Numbered from the stretch's first letter, positions 20,600-32,310 are shown. The stretch is DNA of 64,000 nucleotides from Lamellibrachia satsuma (GCA_033239005.1 BSQZ01000051.1:2476001-2540000); one strand, 5' to 3'. The notes: generated from the letters alone by a model not told the origin. Numbers and translations are program-made.

Positions 20600-22960
20600 A
20601 AACTGACTAAAGACCAACCTCTCTGTGGATACTGCTGTGAAACAGTGAATCCAGCTATCTGTACATGCCTTGACTACAATAGCGTTGTTAGGAGACTGGC
20701 AAAAGCATTATCAATTAATTAGCATCTTCATCCATAGTTGATGAGTGTGCATGTGGTCTGATGCGTCCAGTACAAAACATGCAGACTGCCAATTCATGAT
20801 CACAATGCAATAGACATATCTTAGCATATAGAGGACTCTCAATTTAATTGACATGCACTGATTAAACTTTCTTATTTGTGTTCGCTTTCTTTTTCTACAT
20901 TTAACTGGCCTTCCACAGACAGCCAGTTACAATTACATATAATGGGAAACCAAATGCTGAAGAAACCGGTAGAATTTAGATGTGAACATAAACAGATCAA
21001 AGATCAAGCTAACACTGTACATGATATTTCTTACACGTATAATCTCTGGGAGCCAGTTTTCTCTCCCTCCTACAATGAAATGTGTATAAGCAACATTTGG
21101 TGCACTTGTCCTTTGGGTTCAGAATAATTGTAGACAGGCATAATTTCTAAATAACATGGTCAACTGAGTGTGTGCTATTTTTAAAATGATACAGTCTAGT
21201 AGCTCAAGTATTGTTCAAATCTGCCTGGAACTTGTGCAAACAATATCTCCATGAGTAGTTAAAATACACATGTTATGTTCACTATTGACGACTGAGACCA
21301 CAAATATAGGCGTAGGCTTCAGTTCTTAAATCCATAAGCGTCAGTCAACAGTGAGTAATGTTCACACAGGATTCCTTAGTTACCCAGTATATGCATATCT
21401 CCTAATAATAAGAATAACATGCAGTTTGATTTGGTCATAAATGGTATTGTAATAAATAAAACTGTGTATTGGTGATAATATGATTGAGGCCTGGGGTCAC
21501 TAGTTGAAGTCCAAAGGCCAAATCCATCCCGCTGAGTGATGTTTTCTGGCCTGCAGACTACTGCCATAATTTATTTATTGCTGTCTTACAATCATATAAA
21601 GCTGGGTGCATACAATCCCATAAATCATGCGGCTTGGATCTAATTTGCAATTATCATAAATGTAAAAACAGGGTGGAGATGCCATCGCAGTCACAGTGAA
21701 CAACCTATAGATCTGTGCAGTTAAATTGTTATATCTCATGACTCTTGCTAAGTTTGTGCAGTTTGTTATTTTGCAGAAACCAGTCACTTGTCTGATGCAC
21801 TGAGTTTATATATAATATTCACAATTCAGTTTAGGTATGTAATCCTACAAATTAATCTGGGCCATCGTGGGTGTTTGAAGACAACACACTGGCCCACAGA
21901 CTATAGGTGGCTCCTCGATAGCAACTAGTAAGTCTTAGAGGAGTCTCCTGACCCTACTACTATTATTTTATCTTAATACACATCATATTCATTGTAAAAT
22001 TACAAATTTATACTATATAATATTGCTTTGTTAACATGAATGTGCATTTGTATCTTTTGAAACGTTACATTGGTCAAATAAAAAAGACTGATTAGACTGA
22101 TCCAGTTACCCTAAATCAACGGATTAATTAATATATGATCTAATTTGGTGACTTTATTTACATGATTTTATTTCTATACATTTTATCATTTTATTATTTA
22201 ACAACAATAACGAAGGCGCTGTGGTGGGATATTTTTGTCTATGTATTCAATGTGTAATCTTCTTCTTATCATATTATGGCCACACTGGTTTGTTCATTTG
22301 GATTAGCCAAGGCAGGATTTGCGGTCACACATGGCCAATTCACAATGACATCAACTCATGAACACTTCAGTTGCATGGCTTCATAATCCTGCTATGGTAC
22401 TGGTACCTTGACCAAGTCAGCACTTCACTTAACACCAGTGGACCGTATCAGTCAAATAATCAATACAAATGACCACATCAGGATTACTAATGTCATTGCA
22501 GCACCAGGCTTGCAATAATGTAAATTACAAGCAATTGCCTCAGTGTGAGAATGTAATAGTATTGATTACTGAATACCAATACATTTGTGTATTTCATGTG
22601 AATGACTTATATGTGACTGAACTAGCGGCTGCCCATTGTGAGTTTTCTTTTATGTATTGTTTGTATGTTAGCATAGTAACTATTTGACTTAATCTGTTAT
22701 AATATTACAAGTGAGGTTATAATTACTAGTAAATCAACTAATTTTTTCATATTTGTTTAAATTTCCATTGCACAATGTAATCTCTGAGTATTATTGAAAG
22801 TTGGATTACATATACTTATCATATACTATATCTCTAAGTATTATTGAAGGTTGGATTGCATACACTTATGGCCATCCCACATTAAAACAGTATGCGACAT
22901 TGCAATTCTCATGTAATGTGTCTTTGAGAATAAAGCTGAATATACACTAACATTTTAACA
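20600..22960. other. Intron/intergenic, no gene seen
   Basis: About 2.4 kb of AT-rich sequence without supported exons. A tandem duplication of about 55 bases ('ctaagtattattgaaggttg') occurs at 22780-22870. Confidence 0.45.
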
Positions 22961-22961
22961 T

Positions 22962-22964
22962 CAC

Positions 22965-23006
<42 letters not shown>
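22962..23006. repeat. (ATC)n microsatellite
   Basis: A clean trinucleotide run of about 14 units of 'atc', flanked by unique sequence. Confidence 0.97.
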
Positions 23007-23007
<1 letters not shown>

Positions 23008-23359
23008 GTGTGGTATCCTGCATGTTGCATGCATCTAGGCAATCACTCTTGTATCTAACAATGAATTCTTCATATTTGTTGCACAGCCAGCACAACAGAA
23101 ACACAACAGGTTTTTCCTAGATAGTGGTCCCCCTCTTATAAGACCACTCTCCCAAGAGGCCAGCCCCTCTCCAGAGACCACCTTGTCATGCAGCAATTAA
23201 GGCTTTCCCATAATAATCCCCCCTTGTGAGAGGCCATTGTACCTTCGGCTTTGTAGAAGAGAGGGGGGGCTGTTGTATTTATAATGGTAATATAATATAT
23301 ACTTCAACATCTCACTTGAGTCGCTAGTGTAGTCAAGTCAGTCTAGTATTAGGCGAGGA

Positions 23360-23690
23360 CAGGGTTGAAAAAATCATGATTTTTTTTAATAAAAAAATCT
23401 GATTTTTTAAATTTAAATCGGATTTTTTTATTTGATTTTTATTTGTTTGATTTTTTTATCTGGTATACACAATGTCATAAAATATTTGACTATCAGGCTA
23501 TCTGGTGTCAATACAACTACACAAGTGTGCGCACATTGTGCTTTATATTAAAAAAACACAAAACTTTGTTGATTGCGATGCTTGTAAACAATTATTTGTG
23601 TTAAATTCATATAAATCAGCGATTAAAAAAAACGGAAGTAAAAAAAAATCATAAATCAATGATTTTTGGGAGCGATTTAAATTAGCTTAC
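23360..23690. mobile_element. hAT-like element, truncated copy
   Basis: It begins CAGGGTTGAAAAAATCATGA, as does the full element at 46023-46836. The internal blocks 'cacaatgtcataaaatattt', 'gactatcaggctatct' and 'aaatcataaatcaatgattt' match that copy at 46560-46790. The right terminal repeat is lost and about 480 internal bases are missing. Confidence 0.8.
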
Positions 23691-24064
23691 AGCCAGTTCA
23701 AGAGTGACATTGAAACATCAATACAGCACTGCTTGGTTCACGAGGAACATTAACGTGGACCACATTAACATGGGACACTATCGTGGAACATTAAATTTAA
23801 TGTGGAACATTCAGGATTTTGAAACGGGGGTTCGGACGTGCACAATCAGAAGTGGATTTATGGCATGATTTCTGAAAAAAAACATTACAGTTGAAAAACA
23901 ATGGGGTTTCGTTCGAACCCGCCGAATCACCTGAGGACGGGCACGCTATATACACTCAAGTCTCAAGTAGTTATACTCCAAACAGCCCAATCTTGAGCTA
24001 ACGCAGGAGTTTGGACCAACGGCTTTTAGTGTCTCTTCCGAAAGACACTGTAATTAACTCTTAC

Positions 24065-24325
24065 CTTCTCCTTGAGCGACGTCCGCGCCGTGGCCCGAGA
24101 GAACAGGATCCGATTGACGCCGTCTCTTGTGGCGATGCCGTCCACGTCTGCGACTGTTAATCGCCTCGCATCATCGCCTAGTCTCGTCTGCTCCTCTTCC
24201 AGACTGACCTGTGACGTATCCCGGGACCCGCCAGCCTGCGTCTTTGGCCGCTGGGCATCCAACTTGGCGAACGTGTGCTGCGTCCATATGTCATCGTAGA
24301 GGCTGGTCGTGTATTTCTTGTGCGT
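24065..24325 (-). CDS. Exon 2 of unrecognised gene
   Basis: This 261-nt exon (87 codons, phase 0 both ends) has acceptor 'gtcgtctgcag|ACG' and donor 'GAGAAG|gtaaga'. It reads THKKYTTSLYDDIWTQHTFA, then KLDAQRPKTQAGGSRDTSQ, ARRLTVADVDGIATRDGVN and RILFSRATARTSLKEK. GC-rich codons (many CG-ending) stand out against the flanks. It joins in frame to 26509-26724. No family is recognised; it is charged, without transmembrane segments or obvious catalytic motifs. The intron ends in the edge of a tandem array, which supplies part of the acceptor. Confidence 0.75.
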
Positions 24326-24330
24326 CTGCA

Positions 24331-24576
24331 GACGACACCAACATTATCAAACAGCGATGGCGGCAGACGACACCAACATTATCAAACAGCGATGGCAGCA
24401 GACGACACCAACATTATCAAACAGCGATGGCGGCAGACGACACCAACATTATCAAACAGCGATGGCGGCAGACGACACCAACATTATCAAACAGCGATGG
24501 CAGCAGCCGACACCAACATTATCAAACAGCGATGGCGGCAGACGACACCAACATTATCAAACAGCGATGGCGACAC
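24331..24576. repeat. 35-bp minisatellite, seven copies
   Basis: The unit is 'gacgacaccaacattatcaa' plus 'acagcgatggcggca', seven times with a few substitutions. It directly abuts the splice acceptor at 24326-24328. Open frames across it in several phases are by-products of the repeat. A shorter 20-bp triplication ('ctttgttgttattatgcgc') follows at 24622-24682. Confidence 0.96.
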
Positions 24577-24689
24577 CTATCGACCTCATTACCGTCTCAT
24601 AGTTATAGCGAAAGCTGCACATACCTTTGTTGTTATTATGCGCCTTTGTTGTTATTATGAGTCTTTGTTGTTATTATGCGCAGTGTTGC

Positions 24690-26500
24690 CAACTTTACGT
24701 TTTTAATTTTGCGCAGACTGTGCGTTTATATGGTTAAACACGCCACACGCACGCATAGCTATAATATTATAAAATAATCCTATGCATAGGAATTATATCA
24801 CAGCAATTACCCAGAACCACGCAGCCATGCCGCATCGACGCTTACACCCCCGCTGTCCTCCCACTTCGCGAGATCCTAGATACGCCAGTGGCAGAAAAGG
24901 ATCCACTGCGAATTTCATCATCGAAATTGGTGGGACTAAAGGTATTCATTTGTAAAAGTTAATATATAAAATTATATATTAGACCGTTGATCGCGTAATT
25001 GCTGTACATATTGGTGTACAGGAATGAACCGTACGAAATGGTAACATGTACCTTTCTAACATTTTGTTTGACCTATTGTTCAACTCCATAAGATGATGCC
25101 GCAAAATACAATATTGGGCTGTGACGCAACAGTGTTCCGCACGATTCTTGTATTTAATGCTTAGCTGCTACACGGAATTGCTCTATCATATCAGTTGTTC
25201 CATCCTTCGTCTCCTTCCCCAAAATGATAGTATGCTACGTGCTACTTCAGTATCCCTCATGAGGTAAGGTACATTCTCATACCGCGCGGTATCCAGTCCT
25301 TGGGATTGCTGAGAGCGGTTTACACTTCACCCCCTGGCAGACCCACTCGTTATATCGCCAACTCGACTATATAACCATTTATACAGCTGACTGAACTGTG
25401 AATAACTTATTACTTCACGCCCGTGGCGATGTCGTGAAAAAATACTTACGTCTTACATGCTACACTTAGTTGAATAGTCTCTTCCAGTCGGTGTCTAGAC
25501 TCTAGAGACATCAATTTCTCCTTAACGGTGCTGACACGACTTCTTCGGGAAATTTGTTCCAACAATCGATAACACGATTTGTGAAGAAGTGTTTACGGAT
25601 CTCTGTACGAGAGTACGTCTTCCTTAGCTTTAAGATGTGCCCCCCCCTCAGATTGATACTACATTGATAACAAATTCTCTATGATTCCTGTTTAGGCCAC
25701 TGAGATATTTCTATACCTCACAAAGATCCGCCTCAAGTCGTCTATGTTCCAAAGGAACTGATTCGATAGTTGTTCTGCTGAGTTTCGGCGCTCTTTTCTG
25801 TGAACGTTCTCTAATTAATTTATATCCTTTTGAAATGCAAGTTAGCACAGTGCGGCATTAGCGCAGTCGTGTCATTGTAATTGTCCTTAACCAGCACAAC
25901 GACTCTGGGGATTACTGATTAGCCGGTGTCCAGACTTGTCCCTAAACTAAAAATAGCTTCCTTGTTATGGGTGGAAATGGATGGGCAATACATATTCGTG
26001 TTTACGATCACATTTCTAAAAGACAAAGTACTTCACCTTTGCGCAAATCGCTCACGAAGTAGATGAAATTGCATTTAAGAAACGAACGTGTTTAGAAAAA
26101 TTTATAAACAACACGCCAGAGAGGCGCATTGTGTTTTAGTCAACAAATCCACTTCACATTCCACCGTTCTGGGTTCAACATCCGGACAAGACAATGTACG
26201 CTTGGGGGTACAACATTGTGTGTCCGTCGTTCGGGTGATCTCGTTAACGTCGACATGCCAGTGACCACCATTGGCACAAGCATGCATAGTTCGGCTTGGC
26301 TGAAAACGGCTGACTAGTTGAATGGCTCATGCTACTACATTCTAGTAACCACAACACAAGATACAAACTGATCACTACAACATAATACAGACTGATAAGT
26401 TAATACAAGATGCCAATGTGACATCAACTGCGGCACTGGTGTGTTCCACGAAACATCGGATGAACAAAATACGTTCCCATTACCCTTCCCAACTAGTCCC
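24690..26500. other. Intron of unrecognised gene
   Basis: No further exon is supported between the two exons of the minus-strand gene. Near 24845-24890 there is a relic of the hAT MITE right end ('gcgagatcctagatacgcca'). Confidence 0.45.
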
Positions 26501-26508
26501 ATACACAC

Positions 26509-26724
26509 CTGCAAATTAGCGGCGGCAGAGCTGGGTCGAATCCGCCGCTTGGATGAACCCGGGACGTTCATGGCTGTGTCAAAGAACTGTATAGCGATGT
26601 GCTCTAGCAGTCGACTATTGGGCGGCCATGTCACTTGTTTGTGGCCGATGAGAGACCCACGAGACGAAAATTGCCTTGACAACAGCCCCGTCTTGGACGG
26701 GCTCTTTGGGCCGGCGGCGCTCAT
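26509..26724 (-). CDS. Exon 1 of unrecognised gene (start codon exon)
   Basis: ATG at 26724 (gctATGAGCG) opens 72 codons: MSAAGPKSPSKTGLLSRQFS, SRGSLIGHKQVTWPPNSRLL, EHIAIQFFDTAMNVPGSSKR and RIRPSSAAANLQ. It ends at CAG|gtgtgtat, phase 0, and joins in frame to THKKYTTS of 24065-24325. The frame stays open upstream of the ATG, but with only a TTG as possible earlier start, so this ATG is preferred. Ser/Arg/Pro-rich and basic, it resembles the disordered N-termini of ciliary or cytoskeletal proteins, but that is inference. It could be a distal first exon of the EF-hand/WD40 gene, since all phases are 0. Confidence 0.7.
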
Positions 26725-27129
26725 AGCGGTGACGTTGTTGCGAGCACTATTGTTGTTCCGTCTCGCCTTTGTTGTATCCGTCGGCGCCTTCAATAGGCAC
26801 GCGCGTTGTGTGTTAACAGGAGTCGTGCGTGAATGAGTCCACGGCTACTAGAGCGCTCGCCGAGTTGTCGACCTACTTGGGAAACTTAATCCGCAGATTA
26901 ACGCCAAGTGTCGATTCGGTTCACATTTGGGCAACTTATTACGAGGTCCCATTTACCCAATTGGCCATTATTGGTAATGCACGGCAGATGGCGTCTTGAA
27001 CGACTATGTGTCCGTTAGCCTTGTGTGTCGGGGCTAGTTGTCCGAATAGGCAATCTTCCTGCATGGTTGCAAATGTAATGTATTATACTTTGCACAGAGC
27101 ACCTGAAATTTACCTTAAATGTCTACCAC

Positions 27130-27310
27130 ATCTGTCATCTTCGTCGTCGTTGCCCTCATCATCGTTATCAGCATTATCATCGTCATCATCATCATCAGCA
27201 ACAACAGCAATAACAATAATAGCAACAACAACAACAATAATAATAGCAACAACAACAACAATAATAGCAACAACAACAACAATAATAGCAACAACAACAA
27301 CAACAACAAT
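27130..27310. repeat. (CAT)n/(CAA)n trinucleotide tract
   Basis: A run of 'catcat'-type triplets passes into 'caacaacaataatag' repeats for about 150 bases. Open frames of poly-Asn, poly-Leu or poly-Ser across it are artefacts of the triplet repeat. Confidence 0.95.
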
Positions 27311-27396
27311 ATAACCACCATCGCCATTACGAGCTTACGACGCCATTAAAGTTGTATTCAACAAGTACTGCCGCATGTACATCTGTATAATGTGTG

Positions 27397-27670
27397 CACT
27401 CTCTATATCCCGGGAAGGACTCCCTTTACAAACGTCACTCTCTATATCCCGGGATGGACTCCCTTTACAAACGTCACTCTCTATATCCCGGGATGGACTC
27501 CCTTTACAAACGTCACTCTCTATATCCCGGGATGGACTCCCTTTACAAACGTCACTCTCTATATCCCGGGAAGGACTCCCTTTACAAACGTCACTCTCTA
27601 TATCCCGGGAAGGACTCCCTTTACAAACGTCACTCTCTATATCCCGGGATGGACTCCCTTTACAAACGTC
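27397..27670. repeat. 39-bp minisatellite, seven copies
   Basis: The unit is 'cactctctatatcccgggat' followed by 'ggactccctttacaaacgt', with gggaagg or gggatgg variants. Each copy contains CCCGGG, and the gggat variants contain the 10-bp palindrome ATCCCGGGAT. Because 39 is a multiple of three, all three forward frames stay open. Confidence 0.97.
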
Positions 27671-28486
27671 ACATTTTGCTTGTGGTAATGATGATAAAGT
27701 CGGCGACCATATCTAGTGCAAACGTATTTTGAATCCAACCAAATGTGCTTAGTATCTTGGTTGAGTACACATAACTCATACACGGTGATTGTGCAACTAT
27801 TGTGTTTGTGAAAAATATGTTTCTCCCACAAATACACACATTTCGTGGATATTATCCTGAAATTATAGCAACACATAAAATGTCAACCCGCTCTAAAATT
27901 GTGCCCCTTTGACCTTTGACCTTTCAATGATTTCTACTTCACCTAGATCTGCACATTTGCTGGACTAGTCAACCGTTTTTGTATGCTTGTTGTAATGATA
28001 GTAAATTATTATTATTATATATTTATTTTATAACACATATATTTATATTATAAATAACAACAGCGGCCACCTGGTGCAGACGTGTTCAACTAAAATATAA
28101 ACACATTTTCTGTGCTTAATAATATCGGTGAAATACACACGTGTGTAACTAACATTAGAAAACACACATTTTCGGTTTCTGAAATGTTTATATTTTATAA
28201 CGATTGTGCGCATTTTGCACTGAGTGTTTTGATGGGTTTTGGTGTCCTACTCCGCGATGAAGACAAGCGGTTGATGTGGGGTGTATGTTTCGGGTGTGTG
28301 TTCCGAGACAACACTGGAGTGAAAGGCTTGCTTTGCAGTGCTGGCCGGTCTGAGTGGCGTCTGTGCTGAAGGGTGGGTATGGCGACTTTGGATCAGTTAT
28401 CTCCCTTTGGGTGTCCATTATCCCTGGTACATCGTGAAGCCTCGCTTGTCAAGCTGTCCGGTTCAAGGCTTCAAGTTCTCATGTAT

Positions 28487-28945
28487 TGGTATCGATCTAT
28501 GCAGCTTTGAGATGCCGATTGAGGACGTCTTTGTATTGGGGTGTTGGTACCGATCTCTGCAGCTTTGAGATGCCGATTGAGGACGTCTTTGTACCGGGGT
28601 GTTGGTATCGATCTCTGCAGCTTTGAGATGTCGATTGATGACGTCTTTGTATTGGGGTGTTGGTATCGATCTCTGCAGCTTTGAGATGCCGATTGATGAC
28701 GTCTTTGTATCGGGGTGTTGGTATCGATCTATGCAGCTTTGAGATGTCGATTGATGACGTCTTTGTATCGGGGTGTTGGTATCGATCTCTGCAGCTTTGA
28801 GATGTCGATTGATGACGTCTTTGTATCGGGGTGTTGGTATCGATCTCTGCAGCTTTGAGATGCCGAATGATGACGTCTTTGTATCGGGGTGTTGGTATCG
28901 ATCTCTGCAGCTTTGAGATGTCGATTGAGGACGTCTTTGTATCGT
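28487..28945. repeat. About 59-bp minisatellite, about eight copies, with CRE-like motif
   Basis: The unit combines 'ggtgttggtatcgatctctg', 'cagctttgagatgtcgattg' and 'atgacgtctttgtatcgg'. Five consecutive interior units have TGACGTCT, close to the CREB/ATF site TGACGTCA; the outer units have 'aggacgtc'. Open frames on the minus strand are repeat by-products. Confidence 0.95.
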
Positions 28946-29609
28946 TGTCCTCCCACCGATTGTGCCTTTCGTTCAATGCACAAAAAAAATCACAGTCTTC
29001 TGGTGTCTTTCCTCACCCATCCGGATCACGTGTTCAGCCCAGCAGAGTTGAGCTGTTGCTAACATGGCTTCAACACTGGGCGTGTTCACTCTTTTCCGAA
29101 CTTCGGTATTTGGGATTCTTTCTTTTCATTTGATCCATACGTCGAGAAACCCCCATTGGATCCGAACCCCTGTCTTGCTTCTTGAAATGTCCCCTTACCA
29201 GTCATGACTTACACATAGCAAGTGTGCACTGTTTCTGGAACACACGTTCAACATGTCACCCCCACTAGCAGAGGAAGCGCGTCGTGACCAACACAATCCA
29301 CCAAGAACGACTAGGCGAACTCTCGCATTCCGACTTAGGGTTAAACTATCGTGCACTGTTGGTGCGTTCGTGTAGTTTAAAAAAAAAGTATGTTGTTCAC
29401 ACAGAACATGTATACCGTATCCGTCTTTTTTAATACACGCTTGCCCCTAGAAAAGTATGAAAAATATTTGCCCGCAATAGTGTGCACCTGTCCGTTAGAT
29501 GGCGCCACTGTAAGGTCGGTAACTGCACAACCACACTACACAGAAAGTAGTAGGACATAATGGAGATGAGGTGACACGGGCTAATGTAGTAATACATGAG
29601 GCCGATATT

Positions 29610-29765
29610 CAGTGACGTATTTGGGGGGCATTGGTTCATTGGGCCGTGCCCCCCTTTGGTTTATTTTTTACAGTATTTTTCCGTTGCACCGCTATATGGT
29701 AGCGTGGGCGACTAGGCTGGCCTCCACTTTGGCCTCCCCTTTACAAGATCCTAGATTCGCCACTG
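29610..29765. mobile_element. hAT-type MITE, 156 bp, with 8-bp target duplication
   Basis: The left end CAGTGACGTATTTGG and the inverted right end CAGTGGCGAATCTAGG are terminal inverted repeats of the common hAT 'CAGTGGCG' type. Flanks are ccgatatt (29602-29609) and ccgatatc (29766-29773), matching at seven of eight bases, the expected hAT target duplication. The interior has a G-run, a C-run and 'ggcctcccctttacaagatc', the segment that expanded into an array at 19795-20283. Confidence 0.88.
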
Positions 29766-30269
29766 CCGATATCCTGTCATATTTGTGCACACAGTTAGCT
29801 ATTCGTGATCACCCTTTGATTGTTATTGTTTCGCTTAAATGAAAGGTGTTTGTTACTTTTTCTTCTTTATCTTGTCAATTCGTCTGGAAACGGAGGAAAT
29901 GTGTTCAACTTGACATTTCGAAATGGTGCATATATATCTCTCTCTCTATATATATTTGCTGAAAATGACACATTTCCTTTTCTCACAAATCGATTCCAAA
30001 CCTTGCACCTCTCCATGTCTGCTAAGACCAGACAGTGATTATACATGTTTACGTTTTATGCCTTACAATATGTTTTATGCCACAACAACAATACAAAAAA
30101 TAGTAATACTTTACCACAGGTAGTTCATTCACCGATGAGCGAAACTTACTACACATTAAAGTCATATTGCAATACCCTGGTTAAAGGCCCCTACAATACG
30201 TAATGTGGGTACTGGAAGTCAAATGTGAGGGCATTTGCGCTAGAACAAACTCGGTATGTTGATGGCACA

Positions 30270-30325
30270 ATGTATATGAACATGAACGAACGAACGAACG
30301 AACGAATGAAAACGAATGAACTCAA
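30270..30325. repeat. (GAAC)n tetranucleotide tract
   Basis: Five to six 'gaac' units are followed by interrupted 'gaatgaaaac' units. Confidence 0.9.
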
Positions 30326-31004
30326 AAAGTTGAAAACAATGTCAAAGAATCTAACAAAAGTGATCGCTGACACAAAACAACTCAGGTATGTCCCCATGTT
30401 AACTTAGTGTGAGAAGTTCCCAAAACTATGTTGTTTGGGCTGATTTACAGATGAAATATGAAACTGCATGAGACAATCTACCGTACAAACAAATAGATGA
30501 TTGGGGAATTTACATTACGATTTCCTTGTACAAATAAGTGACATGTTTGGGATGCAACAAGAGATTGTCATTAAACTGTAATCAACGCACTTCGGCATAA
30601 CATTACCAACCGAATGAACACTGTCAGATGCGACGTCGTCACGAGTCTGTGGTTAAGAAACCGATCAGTGCGCCAGTGTGGCGTACGTCGATTTAATTAT
30701 ATACTACGCGACACCAAACCGTCGATTAGCATATTCATCAGGGCTAGCGTTGTGGGGAATCAATCCCTGGAGTGGGGTGCTAGCCCCTGGATACTGGCTG
30801 ACATGAGTTAAAGAGATATTTGACAGTGACGTACAATGATTGGACACGAACACTGCAGCTAAACATATCCATTTTAAGGCTGGGATACTGGTTTAATTTT
30901 GTGTAATTTTTCTACAGTATTATACTTTGATATAATAATGATAATATATACTAAATAATGTCACTTGGTGGCGTATTTAGACGCCACTGCTCCATGCCTC
31001 ATTC

Positions 31005-31369
31005 TACACTCACACATGATAATGATGACAGGTAATATCACGATTTAGCGAATTCTCATTTGGCTGCGGCTTCGTCCTCATTTCTGTAAATCTGTATAAC
31101 GTTTATCTCTAGGTCGCCAGTTTTAAAGGAAACCTAATCCAGATACCTCGCCCAATGATGGATTTACGGATAGACCAGGTCACACGACAGCGTTTTCTGT
31201 CGGTATAAAAGTTGGTGAACTTGTTTTAAAGTATTAACAATATACTATAACGAGAAGAAAGATATTCGGGCGTGTGTTAAGAACTTACAGAATAATGGCA
31301 AATGGCAAAGACAGAGTTTATTACGAACCGGTGGCACAAGCTACTCCGAATAACTTGCAAGAAAGTTAA
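31005..31369 (+). other. Inverted-duplication arm A: promoter-like region and short ORF
   Basis: Shared blocks include 'actcatttggctgcggcttc'-like, 'atctctaggt.gccagtttta' and 'ctgtcgg.ataa.agttggtg'. Arm A has a TATAAAA box at 31204-31210. An ATG at 31295 follows, in an ATAATGG context, with 24 codons: MANGKDRVYYEPVAQATPNN then LQES and a stop. The matching arm on the other strand (31900-32310) begins MANSKDRKYKEPV. Synonymous and replacement changes between the arms suggest an old duplication. Whether either arm is expressed is unknown. Confidence 0.55.
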
Positions 31370-31433
31370 TATTGACGAATTTAATTAATTTAACTAATCA
31401 CAAACGAATTGGTGCGATGAAAACATTGCATGC

Positions 31434-31845
31434 GTGAGTGCGTGCGTGCGTGTGTGTTGGCGCGCGCGCGTCTCTCTGTCCATCTTGCACTCTCTCCCTA
31501 ATCTCCCTATGTCTCCCGCTAATTCTCCCCCTTTATCTCTACATTTCTCCGTAACTCCATATCTACACATCTCCCTCTCTTCCTCTCTCCTCCTCTCCCT
31601 CTCTTCCTCTCTCCATCTCTCCCTCTCCCTCTCTGCCTCTCTTCCTATCCATCTCCCCTCTCTCCTTCTCCTTCTCTCTCTCTCCCTCTCCCCATCTCTC
31701 CCTATCTCCACTTCTCTCTCTCCCTCCCCCTCTCTCTCTCTCTCGCTCTCTCTCCCTCTCTCCCTCTCTCCCTCCCTCCCTCCCTCCCTCCCTCCCTCCC
31801 TCCCTCCCTCCCTCCCTCCCTCCCTCCCTATCTCCCTCTTACCGT
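31434..31845. repeat. Pyrimidine-rich simple repeat, (CT)n/(CTCC)n
   Basis: About 400 bases of mixed 'ctctccctctct' end in a clean (CTCC)n run of about 20 units. A 'gcgtgcgtgcgtgtgt' tract with 'cgcgcgcg' precedes it. It separates the two arms of the inverted duplication and may form triplex or H-DNA. Long Arg/Glu/Gly or Ser/Leu/Pro frames across it are artefacts. Confidence 0.95.
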
Positions 31846-31899
31846 AATGGCCATCACCAGAGCTTTCCATCCAGCTCATCCTTATTAGGCTGTCGCTTT

Positions 31900-32310
31900 T
31901 GACGTTGAATACAAATTATAAATTCCAAGAACCTAAACTCACGATCTCCATTCACCGGTTCTTTGTATTTTCTGTCTTTACTATTGGCCATTATTTTGCA
32001 CGTTCTAGATACTTTGTCGAAGGCTGTTCTTCTCACTGGTAGACCACCATAATGTTGAAACTTTAAATAAGTCCACCAACTCTTATGCCGACAGAGAACG
32101 TTGCTGTGTAGCCTGGTGTCGTCTGACGGTGTTGTCTGTAAGCCCACTGTTGGGCAAGGTAACCATTTTCTCCAAATTAGGTTTGCTCTAAAACTGGCTA
32201 CCTAGAGATCAACATTAAATACAGGTGTGCTTAAACGAATAGGAAGCCGCAGCCAAATGAGTATTCATTAAATCGTCATCATTGTCACGTGTGAGGGTAG
32301 AGTTCACATT
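31900..32310 (-). other. Inverted-duplication arm B: promoter-like region and ORF start
   Basis: On the minus strand this arm mirrors 31005-31369. It has the 'actcatttggctgcggcttc' block, 'ctctaggtagccagttttag', 'ctgtcggcataagagttgg' (a degraded TATA position) and ATG at 31991. The frame reads MANSKDRKYKEPVNGDREFR and runs open for about 56 codons; a possible donor (GATC|gtgagt) lies after MANSKDRKYKEPVNGD. The two ATGs face each other across the pyrimidine tract. The protein start is not recognised. Confidence 0.5.

Noticed and set aside
24211..24706. Three overlapping plus-strand frames of about 100-150 codons
   Set aside because: They translate the 35-bp array in all phases. The real signal here is the minus-strand exon at 24065-24325.
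26441..26836. 131-codon plus-strand frame
   Set aside because: It is antisense to the exon at 26509-26724, which has matching splice phase with its neighbour; the plus-strand frame has no such support.
27375..27732. Three plus-strand frames of SISRDGLPLQT-type repeats
   Set aside because: All come from the 39-bp array, whose period is a multiple of three.
28497..28976. 159-codon minus-strand frame
   Set aside because: It covers the 59-bp array and simply reflects lack of stops in the unit.
31394..31879. Arg/Glu/Gly-rich 161-codon minus-strand frame and its Ser/Leu/Pro plus-strand counterpart
   Set aside because: Both are translations of a (CT)n/(CTCC)n tract.
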